This document shows positions 1 to 7,088 of a stretch of 31,454 bases of DNA, in pieces. How positions within the stretch are numbered: the first letter of the stretch is position 1; every line of letters starts with the position of its first letter. This DNA comes from Lentihominibacter excrementipullorum. GTDB taxonomy: Bacteria > Bacillota > Clostridia > Peptostreptococcales > Anaerovoracaceae. The notes beneath the pieces are model-generated. The model saw only the letters and a program-made list of their open reading frames with translations. It was not told the DNA's origin and did no database searches. The stretch spans positions 1 through 31,454 of the forward strand of contig DVOB01000068.1 in NCBI GenBank assembly GCA_018713975.1, read 5' to 3'. Made by a program: the position numbers and the translations under genes.

Positions 1-2
1 AG

Positions 3-962
3 GATGTGGATTTTCTCTGGTGCTCTTCTGATCCCGATTCGCTGGATGGGATACTCATCAGGGGAAGGAGAGCGGCTGTCCTGGATGGGACGGCGCCACA
101 TATCGTGGATCCTGTGACGCCCGGCGCTGTGGACGAGATAATAAATCTGGGGCAGTTCTGGGATGAGGAGAAGCTAAAGGGCAGCAGATGGGAGATAATG
201 AGGCTGGGTGAGGAGATAAGCGATATATTCGGATATGCTTACGGTTATCTGAAAAGCGCCGGTCAGCAATATGAGTTTCTGGGAGAGCTGCTGGAAAGGA
301 ACGTCACGGATGAGAAGCTATGGGAATACAGGAGCCAGCTCAAGATGAAGCTGGATGCCATATCCATACTTAGACGGGCGGAAAGCAAGATGAGACGTGA
401 CTATGTGATGGGCGGCGATGTGAGATTTGGAGAAAGACGAAAGTTCTTCGCGGGGGCCATCACGCCGGGAGGTATAAAAAGCAACGTGACTTCGGTGATA
501 GAGGGTGTCGGCCGGGTGGTAGTGCTGGATGTCCCTGTGGGCTCCAGGACCGAGGTGCTGCTGGGACCTGTATCCAGGCGTCTTACAGAGGCGGGATTCG
601 ACGTGGAGGAATATTACTGTCCTATGTCCCCTGAAAGAAAGCTGGAGCATGTAGTCTGCGAAGGAGCAGATCTGGCAGTGATATGCAGCAATGAATATCA
701 TGTCGTCGATTCGGCCAATATCGATGGAAAGGTCGTAAGGATAAAGGCTGATGAAGTGTTTACGGGGGATGGGGATCGTCAGGCCGGAGAAGTCTTCGAG
801 GATGTGAAGGAGAGCAGCCGCGGCCTGATCCTGAAGGCGGTCGCTTTACTGGAAAAAGCGAAAGGGCGCCACGATATGCTGGAGAAGTGTTACGTGGACG
901 CTGTGGATTTCGATGCGCTCCGGCAGGTGGAGGATCACATTACGAGAAGTATAATGAAGTGA
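3..962 (+). CDS. Two-domain P-loop-like ATPase family protein, 5' end cut by window
   Basis: The reading frame is open to the first base of the window, so the gene begins upstream and its N-terminus, where the first Walker A would lie, is missing. The visible part starts with the stretch WCSSDPDSLDGI and then LDGTAPHIVDP and PGAVDEIINLG, which I recognise from an uncharacterised two-domain P-loop family of Firmicutes (PRK06851-like). A second, related half begins near RRKFFAGAITPGG and continues into AGFDVEEYYCPMSPERK, echoing the first half. At the place where a P-loop is expected the second half reads VPVGSRTEVL, which lacks the GxxGxGK[ST] pattern, so that site looks degenerate. Function is unknown. 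A strong terminator follows at 1018-1056. The family call is from memory of the motifs; the truncation is certain. Confidence 0.6.
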   Translation, partial: DVDFLWCSSDPDSLDGILIRGRRAAVLDGTAPHIVDPVTPGAVDEIINLGQFWDEEKLKGSRWEIMRLGEEISDIFGYAYGYLKSAGQQYEFLGELLERNVTDEKLWEYRSQLKMKLDAISILRRAESKMRRDYVMGGDVRFGERRKFFAGAITPGGIKSNVTSVIEGVGRVVVLDVPVGSRTEVLLGPVSRRLTEAGFDVEEYYCPMSPERKLEHVVCEGADLAVICSNEYHVVDSANIDGKVVRIKADEVFTGDGDRQAGEVFEDVKESSRGLILKAVALLEKAKGRHDMLEKCYVDAVDFDALRQVEDHITRSIMK

Positions 963-1017
963 ATGTGGTCTGATGACCTGGTGTGAAATAAAATGACATT
1001 TGAGAAAAAAGTTTCAT

Positions 1018-1056
1018 GGGGAACAGGAAGTTTATTTCCTGTTCCCCGTTTTTTTT
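1018..1056 (+). terminator. Intrinsic terminator after the P-loop gene
   Basis: A perfect 12-bp stem, GGGGAACAGGAA (1018-1029) with TTCCTGTTCCCC (1036-1047), has a 6-base loop and is followed by G and eight T. It ends transcription from the upstream gene and isolates the sigma-54 region that follows. Confidence 0.93.
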
Positions 1057-1083
1057 CTCTGATTTTCCGTCATGAGACAGTCA

Positions 1084-1124
1084 CGTCGTATGGCGCGACG
1101 GATGCGAGAAAAAAACTTTCTCGC
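1084..1124. promoter_or_regulatory. Candidate upstream activator sites for a sigma-54 activator
   Basis: Two inverted repeats lie about 75-115 bases upstream of the -24 element. One is CGTCG-N7-CGACG (1084-1088 and 1096-1100). The other is a perfect 8-bp repeat, GCGAGAAA (1104-1111) with TTTCTCGC (1117-1124). NtrC-type activators bind palindromes of about this size roughly 100 bases upstream of the promoter, and such an activator is encoded at 5099-6481. That these are its sites is inference. The 8-bp repeat with an A-rich loop could equally be an RNA hairpin. Confidence 0.4.
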
Positions 1125-1198
1125 TAAAACGTTGGAATTTCAATATCTAACAGCATTTTGAAACGATGCCCTGAAAAAAAGTCGAAAAAAGGCGGATA

Positions 1199-1215
1199 TT
1201 GGCACGAATCTTGGA
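1199..1215 (+). promoter_or_regulatory. Sigma-54 (-24/-12) promoter
   Basis: The sequence TTGGCACG-AATC-TTGGA matches the RpoN consensus TTGGCACG-N4-TTGCA. The -24 half is perfect, and exactly ten bases separate the GG (1201-1202) from the -12 dinucleotide (1213-1214). The only departure is GG instead of GC at -12. Transcription should start near 1226. The downstream operon encodes a sigma-54-dependent activator, which supports the call. Confidence 0.8.
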
Positions 1216-1225
1216 ATATATAATG

Positions 1226-1671
1226 GCAGAGAAACAGCTCAGGCCCGTGAAAATCCAAATCGGTTTTAGCGGGAAAAGAGGCGGAGCATCGTGGTGTATC
1301 ACGATGCACGGAGTTATGACACAATGTCATGAGACACGAGTCAATCTCACACATTCCCCTCTTCACAGAAGGAGGATCGTACCCGTTCCCGGCAGGTGCG
1401 GCGGCTACACTCTGCGGACCGCATATAAGAGAAGTGAACAGCTCGATTCTTGATTATAGAGAAACTGAGATTTCTGCGGTATTCCGGACAACAGCGATAG
1501 CGGCTATGGCAATCGGCGATGCAGTGTTTTGTTCTTTCGCTTCCTTGATGGCGAAGGCTTGGCAGCTGTTGTCCCGGCGGTACCGACAGCAAAAAAGCAA
1601 TTTCTAGTTTATCCCCTTTAAATAAATTCTCGAAGCAGGAAAGTGGCTATATGCCACTTTGTTGCTTTTTT
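1226..1671 (+). ncRNA. Candidate structured leader RNA or sRNA from the sigma-54 promoter
   Basis: This fills most of the 755-base gap between genes. No reading frame here has a good ribosome site and family-like composition, but paired segments are dense. They are: GCATCGTG (1286-1293) with CACGATGC (1300-1307); ATGACA (1316-1321) with TGTCAT (1325-1330); AAGAGG (1276-1281) with CCTCTT (1358-1363), enclosing both; and GGACAACAGC (1486-1495) with GCTGTTGTCC (1565-1574), enclosing a TTCGC/GCGAA hairpin (1536-1540, 1551-1555). It ends in an intrinsic terminator. It matches no riboswitch class I know. It could be an attenuating leader of the permease operon or a free-standing regulatory RNA. The pairings are seen; the role is inference. 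Confidence 0.5.
1634..1671 (+). terminator. Intrinsic terminator between sigma-54 promoter and permease gene
   Basis: AAAGTGGC (1640-1647) pairs with GCCACTTT (1653-1660). The outer AGCA (1634-1637) pairs with TGCT (1663-1666) across a small internal loop, and a run of six T follows. It lies 47 bases before the permease start, so RNA from the sigma-54 promoter must read through it to express the operon, unless the TATAAT at 1676-1681, which has no good -35, is a separate promoter. Confidence 0.75.
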
Positions 1672-1717
1672 GTTGTATAATAATAGATAACTTGCACTCA
1701 TGTATTAGGAGAAAAAT

Positions 1718-3145
1718 ATGAAAGATATGGGGAATTCCGTAAGTAAAGTCCTTGGAAGGACTGATATAATAGCTATCGGATTCGGTACGATGATAGGATG
1801 GAGCTGGGTAATGATGGCTCCTTCCTGGATCAACGAAGCAGGTATGATGGGGGCACTGGCTGCTTTTGTGCTGGGTGGTCTGCTGATACTGGCAGTGGGT
1901 CTTACTTACAGTGAACTGACCTCCGCGCTGCCTCTCTCAGGAGGGGAGTTCGTGTTCGTGTACAGAGCCATAGGCAGGAGGCCGGCCTGGCTGGTAGGCT
2001 GGATAATGTCCATAGCTTATATAGGCGTCGTGGCGTGGGAAGGGATAGCCACTTCCACAGCCATAAATTATATGTTTTCCGTACCGTCAGCCGTTCCGCT
2101 TTGGGAGGTGGCGGGTTATCAGGTGAATTTTTCATGGGCCGTGTTTGGAATGGCAGGGGCTGTCGTGGTAACTCTCATCAACTTCTTTGGGACCAGGCCC
2201 GCTGTGCTGTTTCAGGTCATGGCCACAGTCGTCATTATCATGGTCGTATTCTTCATGCTCTTCGGAGGCGTGGTTTTCGGTGATGTAAGCAATATAGGAA
2301 GGACACTGTGGAGGCAGGATGGCTTTTATTACACCTTCTGTATGGTCCCTGCCATGCTGATAGGCTTCAACGTCATCCCTCAGTCGGCGGAGGAGATGAA
2401 TATAGCCGAAAAAGACATCGGAAAGATGGTGCTCGTTTGCATCATCTTCAGCATCATCTGGTACTGCCTCCTCATAATAGGGATCTCGTTGGCGGCTCCG
2501 ATGGAGATCAGGGCGTCCAACAACATCCCGCTGGCTGATGTGGCCATATACCTTTTTAATGGGGAAGTCTTTTCGCTGCTGGTCATAATCGGAGGGATCT
2601 TCGGCATACTGACTACCTGGAACGGGTTCTTCATCGGCGCCACCAGGCTGCTCTGCGCCATGAGCAGGGCAGGGCTCCTTCCGGCCGCGCTTGGGAGGAT
2701 ACATAAGAAGTATAAAACGCCTTATGTAGCGGTGCTGCTGGTAGGAGGTATCGCTGTAGTCGCTCCTCTTCTGGGGATGAACGCGCTGGAATGGTTTATC
2801 AATACCAGTTCTCTGTGTTCACTCTTTTCATATATATTTGTTGTGATATCCTACATCGTACTGAAGAAAAAGGAGCCGGATCTCAGCAGGCCATTCAGCG
2901 TCAGGGGAGGCGCCGGGATGGGCATCGTCATCCTGCTGGCTGTATGCTTCTATTTCCTGCTGTACCTCAGGGAAAATTTCACCTTCACGACCATATCGCC
3001 TGAGTTCATCATCGCGCTGCTGTGGCTGGCGGTGGGAGCAGTGATCACGCTGCTGACCAGGTGGAGGAGAAAGCCGATGGACGACGACGAGATGGAGCTG
3101 AATGTATTCGGCGAGAGATTCGCGCGAAGAAGGAGTAAATCATGA
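1718..3145 (+). CDS. APC-family amino-acid permease
   Basis: This is a 475-residue integral membrane protein with about twelve hydrophobic segments. The N-terminal signature GFGTMIGWSWVMMAPSWINEAG followed by YSELTSALPLSGGEFVFV is typical of the amino acid-polyamine-organocation family: the unwound helix 1 (GxxIGxG-like) and the conserved helix 2-3 glycines. It should import an amino acid or related compound across the cytoplasmic membrane; the substrate cannot be read from sequence. AGGAG lies just before the chosen ATG. The stop overlaps the start of the kinase gene (ATGA at 3142-3145), so the two are translationally coupled. Together with the sigma-54 promoter upstream, this suggests the kinase senses the transported substrate or its supply. 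Confidence 0.88.
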   Translation: MKDMGNSVSKVLGRTDIIAIGFGTMIGWSWVMMAPSWINEAGMMGALAAFVLGGLLILAVGLTYSELTSALPLSGGEFVFVYRAIGRRPAWLVGWIMSIAYIGVVAWEGIATSTAINYMFSVPSAVPLWEVAGYQVNFSWAVFGMAGAVVVTLINFFGTRPAVLFQVMATVVIIMVVFFMLFGGVVFGDVSNIGRTLWRQDGFYYTFCMVPAMLIGFNVIPQSAEEMNIAEKDIGKMVLVCIIFSIIWYCLLIIGISLAAPMEIRASNNIPLADVAIYLFNGEVFSLLVIIGGIFGILTTWNGFFIGATRLLCAMSRAGLLPAALGRIHKKYKTPYVAVLLVGGIAVVAPLLGMNALEWFINTSSLCSLFSYIFVVISYIVLKKKEPDLSRPFSVRGGAGMGIVILLAVCFYFLLYLRENFTFTTISPEFIIALLWLAVGAVITLLTRWRRKPMDDDEMELNVFGERFARRRSKS

Positions 3146-5136
3146 AGAAAAAGTTTTCGCAGTATCTGTTCCTTGGGGTCATCATAGTGCTCATAGGCAT
3201 AATATTCATATACGCTTTGCAGGACAGGGACGGTGATATAAGATCCGGGGAGACCGGACGCCTGGAGATGACCGAAGCCGAGAGGGAGTATGTGGAAAAC
3301 CACGATGAGGTGGTCATATATGTAGATGACAGTATCAGATTCATGAATGCTGACGGCAATGGGTTCCTTCAGGAGTATATGGACGATGTGTTCAGAAACG
3401 TAGATCTGGATATAAGACTGACAGATGAAGAGGAAGGAGCTGACGGCCGTATCACTGCGGTGACCGATGAGGACAGGAACGTGGACAGCAATTACGTTCC
3501 GCCGCTTCTTCAGCTGGACTGGGTCATGTATGTGAAGGCAGACGGGCAGTTGAACTCAGATCTGTCGGGAGTCATCGTAGAGGGCTATCAGAGAAGTGAG
3601 GTTAACGATATAAGCTACGACGGACAGGATGTGGATTTCGTGTATGCCGATTCGGCCGAGGAGGCTCTGGAGCTGGCCAGAGCAGAGGATCTGGACTTCA
3701 TGCTGGCCCCGAGGAGCGCCATGTGGCTGGCTCTAGATGGGAACAAGGACTATCTGGCCATGGAAGACAGTGTCTACAGTCAGAACGTGTGCATAATGGT
3801 GGATGAGGATTCAGTGCTATACACGCTCATGAACAAGTGTATAAACGTGACAGACCGGCATACGCTCAGCTACGAGGTCAGCCAGAAATGGTTCGATGGA
3901 AACGGGCCCGTCTATATGAAAGAGAACAATGAAGACGTCTATATGCTCGTATTGATCATATTCACATCTGTCATGATAGCGTTTTTCATATATTATCAGA
4001 CCAACAAGAATCTTTACGCGGAGCTGGAGAACAGGATGGAAAAGCTCAACGAAAGCAAGAAGGAGCTGAAGACTACGTTCAATGGCGTCAGCTATTATCT
4101 GGCGGAGCTGGATCTCAACGGCGTGGTACTGGATATAAACCGCTATTTCTTCGAAGCGGTCCACAAAAATGTCACCAACAGCAATATATACGATATATTG
4201 GAGATGGATGAGGAAGGACGTGCCAGTCTGCAGGAGATGATGGAACGTGCATCACGCGGCGAATACACTGAGAGCAGGGAGATCACGAGGAAGCAGGATA
4301 TTTTTGAGGTGGATATTTTCCCAATAGAGGGAGCCAAAGGTGTGGTGGAAAAGCTGTTGTTCATGGCAAGGGACATCACAGGAGAGGTCATGGCTGAGCG
4401 TCAGATGCTCCAGGATAATAAGATGATAGCTGTCGGCCAGCTGGCTGCCGGTGTTGCTCATGAGATAAGGAACCCGCTGGGAATCATAAGGAATTACTGT
4501 TACGTGTTGAAAAATATGGATGTGGATATGGAAATAAGGGACAAGGCCATAGGACACATAGAAGCTGCGGTAGACAGATCGGGGGCCATAATAAATAATC
4601 TGCTGAACTTTTCCAGAGCGTCATCAGGACAGGAGGAGTGGATAGACGTGGAGGAGCATATACGTTCTCTGGCGTCTCTCAATGACAATATACTCAGAAA
4701 GAAAAACATAAAGCTGGAGATCACATGCAGTGAAAAGATAGAGACATATATCCGGGTAGAAGCTCTCGATATGATATTGATAAATCTGGTACAAAATGCC
4801 ACTGATGCGATGAAAGAAAATGGAAAATTGTCGATAAAAGTGGTAAAATATAAGCAGGAATTCGAAATAGATGTTCAGGATACCGGGACAGGCATAGAGG
4901 AGGATATATTGCAGAATATATTCAACCCGTTTTTTACTACCAAAGAAGGACATAAGGGGAATGGTCTGGGGCTTTATATAGTCTATAACGAAACAGGGAA
5001 GCTGGACGGAAAAATCGATGTCCGCAGCAAGGTGGGCGTAGGCTCGGTATTCATGCTGACGCTGCCGCTGCGGGAGCACAGAAGCGGGGAGGTTGATGAT
5101 GGTAAAAAAGAACATGAGCATACTGGTGGTAGATGA
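3142..5136 (+). CDS. Membrane sensor histidine kinase with SBP-like sensor and PAS domain
   Basis: This 664-residue kinase has a first membrane helix at about residues 7-27 and an extracytoplasmic region at about 28-265. That region opens with TEAEREYVENHDEVVIYVDD, the usual start of a solute-binding-protein (SBP_bac_3-like) sensor domain. A second helix follows at about 266-286, then a short coiled coil and a PAS-like domain (about 310-420). The transmitter has the phospho-acceptor His440 in AAGVAHEIRNPLG, the N box NLVQNATDAM, and the ATP lid DTGTGI and GNGLGLYI. It should autophosphorylate and pass phosphate to the NtrC-type regulator whose gene overlaps its 3' end. Both junctions overlap (ATGA at the start, 38 bases at the end), which points to one operon with the permease. 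The ligand is probably an amino acid or small organic acid, by inference. Confidence 0.9.
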   Translation: MKKKFSQYLFLGVIIVLIGIIFIYALQDRDGDIRSGETGRLEMTEAEREYVENHDEVVIYVDDSIRFMNADGNGFLQEYMDDVFRNVDLDIRLTDEEEGADGRITAVTDEDRNVDSNYVPPLLQLDWVMYVKADGQLNSDLSGVIVEGYQRSEVNDISYDGQDVDFVYADSAEEALELARAEDLDFMLAPRSAMWLALDGNKDYLAMEDSVYSQNVCIMVDEDSVLYTLMNKCINVTDRHTLSYEVSQKWFDGNGPVYMKENNEDVYMLVLIIFTSVMIAFFIYYQTNKNLYAELENRMEKLNESKKELKTTFNGVSYYLAELDLNGVVLDINRYFFEAVHKNVTNSNIYDILEMDEEGRASLQEMMERASRGEYTESREITRKQDIFEVDIFPIEGAKGVVEKLLFMARDITGEVMAERQMLQDNKMIAVGQLAAGVAHEIRNPLGIIRNYCYVLKNMDVDMEIRDKAIGHIEAAVDRSGAIINNLLNFSRASSGQEEWIDVEEHIRSLASLNDNILRKKNIKLEITCSEKIETYIRVEALDMILINLVQNATDAMKENGKLSIKVVKYKQEFEIDVQDTGTGIEEDILQNIFNPFFTTKEGHKGNGLGLYIVYNETGKLDGKIDVRSKVGVGSVFMLTLPLREHRSGEVDDGKKEHEHTGGR

Positions 5137-6481
5137 CGAAAAGGATTACTGCGAAGTGCTGAAACTCATCTTGGAAAACGACGGCTACTCGGTCGAGACT
5201 TGTTTCAACGGACAGGAAGCGCTGAAGATCATGGAGAACAAGGCATTCGACATAGTGGTATCAGACCTGAGCATGCCGGTGATGGACGGGTTCGAGTTGC
5301 TGAAGGCCATAAAGGAGAGAGACTATGATGCGGACGTATTGATGCTGACGGCCTACGGCACGGTGGAAAAGGCTGTGGAGGCCATGAAGGCAGGAGCATA
5401 TACATACGTGACCAAGGGCATGGATCCGGCGGAGCTTTTGATAGAGATACGCAACATCAGGGACAAGCGCATCACCGATATGAAAAACGCCCTTCTGAGG
5501 GAGAAGGCCAGGAATAAATACATGCTGGAGAGCAAGAGCCCGCGCTACAGACAGATGCTGGAGATGGCCGAGAAAGCAGCTGCCAGCGAATCGAACATAA
5601 TGCTGTTCGGAGAATCAGGCTCGGGAAAAGAGGTGCTGGCCACCTTTATACATGAGAGGAGCAACAGGAAGGACGCCAGTCTGCTGGATCTCAATTGCCA
5701 GGCTCTGTCGGATTCTATCTTGGAATCGGAACTTTTCGGCCATGAGAAAGGCTCCTTTACAGGCGCTACGCAGCGGAGGATGGGGCTGTTTGAAGCGGCC
5801 AGCGGCGGAACGCTGTTCCTGGACGAGATAGGCGGCGTCTCTATGAACCTTCAGGCGAAACTGCTGAAGGCCATAGAAAACAGGACCATATACAGAATGG
5901 GGAGCAACACCCCGATAAATGTGGACTTCAGGCTGATAACGGCCACCAACAGGAACCTGAAGGAGGATATGGACAATGGCCTTTTCAGAAGCGATCTGTT
6001 TTACAGGATAAGCACCATCGTCATAGAGATACCTCCTCTGAGGGAGAGGCGGGAAGATATACCATTGCTGATAGAGCATTTCATAGACAGCTATTCCAGA
6101 GAAATGAAAAAGGATGGGATAAAGATCAGCGACGATGTGCTGGAGATCCTGACGGGATACGATTATCCCGGCAATGTAAGAGAGCTGAAGAACATTATCG
6201 AGCGATGCATGGTGCTGTCGGAACACGGTGAGATAGAAAAGGGATATCTGCCATCAGACATGTTGTCGGGACGTGCGCCGGAGCGTTTTCGCTCTCCACG
6301 CAGCGGAAGCTTCGAGACCGATTATACGGAAACGCTGAAGGAGTACAGGAGCAAGGCCGAAAAGGCTTATATAGAGGAGCTGCTGTCCAGATACCACTCC
6401 GATATGAACAAGGTAGCTGATATATTATCCATATCGAGAAGGCAGCTTTTCAACAAGCTGGTGGAATTCGGACTCAAATAG
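5099..6481 (+). CDS. NtrC-type sigma-54-dependent response regulator
   Basis: This 460-residue activator has three domains. The receiver carries the acidic pair D12-D13 and phospho-acceptor D56 in VVSDLSMPVMDG; the usual KP pair near its end reads KG. The AAA+ domain has Walker A GESGSGKE, the sigma-54 contact loop GSFTGA and Walker B GGTLFLDEIG. A Fis-type helix-turn-helix closes the protein (KVADILSISRRQLFNKL). The start at 5099 is chosen because GGGGAGG (5086-5092) sits six bases upstream; ATG 5096 and TTG 5093 are alternatives. It overlaps the kinase gene by 38 bases. It is expected to activate RpoN transcription, most simply at 1199-1215, giving an autoregulated transporter and two-component loop. 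Confidence 0.92.
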   Translation: MVKKNMSILVVDDEKDYCEVLKLILENDGYSVETCFNGQEALKIMENKAFDIVVSDLSMPVMDGFELLKAIKERDYDADVLMLTAYGTVEKAVEAMKAGAYTYVTKGMDPAELLIEIRNIRDKRITDMKNALLREKARNKYMLESKSPRYRQMLEMAEKAAASESNIMLFGESGSGKEVLATFIHERSNRKDASLLDLNCQALSDSILESELFGHEKGSFTGATQRRMGLFEAASGGTLFLDEIGGVSMNLQAKLLKAIENRTIYRMGSNTPINVDFRLITATNRNLKEDMDNGLFRSDLFYRISTIVIEIPPLRERREDIPLLIEHFIDSYSREMKKDGIKISDDVLEILTGYDYPGNVRELKNIIERCMVLSEHGEIEKGYLPSDMLSGRAPERFRSPRSGSFETDYTETLKEYRSKAEKAYIEELLSRYHSDMNKVADILSISRRQLFNKLVEFGLK

Positions 6482-6507
6482 CATCGATATATGGACATAT
6501 GGTAAAT

Positions 6508-6535
6508 AAAAAAGCCGTTTGAGACGGCTTTTTTT
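6508..6535 (+). terminator. Intrinsic terminator of the permease-kinase-regulator operon
   Basis: AAAAAAGCCGT (6508-6518) pairs with ACGGCTTTTTT (6524-6534) around a 5-base loop. The A and T tracts make it usable from either direction. It ends the sigma-54 operon before the sporulation block. Confidence 0.92.
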
Positions 6536-6595
6536 GATTGGCTATGAAGAACTCAGGTCGTGTTTCCTCTGTATTTCTGTCGGGAGGCGAGCCAT

Positions 6596-6624
6596 GTATA
6601 AATAAGGGCAAAAAGCTCATAATA
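6596..6624 (+). promoter_or_regulatory. Candidate forespore (sigma-G/sigma-F) promoter
   Basis: GTATA (6596-6600) lies 17 bases before CATAATA (6618-6624). These fit the forespore sigma-factor elements as I remember them (GHATR and CATNNTA). In Bacillus subtilis both bofC and spoIVB are forespore genes, so the location fits. The implied leader is only about 12 bases, which weakens the call. Confidence 0.35.
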
Positions 6625-6642
6625 GATTTGAGGTGAGTGAGT

Positions 6643-7077
6643 ATGTTCAGAGATACGAGAAGAAAAAAGCTGAGAAACAGGATAATATTTTCCGTCGTAG
6701 GAGCTTTTGTGCTGAGCTTTGGGGTGTGGTTGAACTATCAGAGCGCGGTGGACAACGATGCGGCGGAGGAGGCGGCTCAAAAGGTCAGGGTAGAAGAGGA
6801 TGAAAAGGCGGAGACGGAGACCTCCGGCAAAAAAGAAACGATATCTGAAGGCGAGGAGACAGGCACAGCAGGCGAACCGGAATCATACCTAATAAAGGAA
6901 GTAGATGGAGTCGTCAAGGTCTTCATATGCGATGAGAAAGGAAACAAGGAGCTGTATCTCATAACTTCTATACCTTTCGATCTGCTGTCGGAAAACGATC
7001 AGCAATTGTTCGTCGATGGGGTGACTATAGAGACGGAAGAGGACCTGGGGGAATTCCTTCAGAATTTCGATAGCTAG
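6643..7077 (+). CDS. bofC: BofC-like intercompartmental signalling protein
   Basis: This 144-residue protein has one N-terminal membrane segment at about residues 14-30, a Glu/Lys-rich linker, and a C-terminal domain starting at SYLIKEVDGVVKVF and ending in TIETEEDLGEFLQNF. That last pattern resembles the BofC C-terminal domain (YxLKexdGyvaVf ... DIPvxxLpxxdqxxlxxGIxvxseeEL...LE). In Bacillus, BofC acts in the space between forespore and mother cell and restrains SpoIVB. Here it lies 11 bases upstream of spoIVB, which makes the identity likely despite low similarity. ATG 6643 is chosen because AGGTGA lies six bases before it; GTG 6637 is too close. A lipid or membrane anchor instead of a cleaved signal is possible. 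Confidence 0.65.
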   Translation: MFRDTRRKKLRNRIIFSVVGAFVLSFGVWLNYQSAVDNDAAEEAAQKVRVEEDEKAETETSGKKETISEGEETGTAGEPESYLIKEVDGVVKVFICDEKGNKELYLITSIPFDLLSENDQQLFVDGVTIETEEDLGEFLQNFDS

Positions 7078-7088
7078 GAGGGCTTTCA

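Noticed and set aside
1501..1520. Second sigma-54 site (TGGCA...TGC) in the leader
   Set aside because: The GG-to-GC spacing is eleven, not ten, and neighbouring consensus bases are missing.
1199..1607. Small open frames of 84 and 92 codons in the sigma-54 leader
   Set aside because: They lack ribosome sites, overlap each other and the RNA pairings, and one starts inside the promoter itself. Treated as non-coding.
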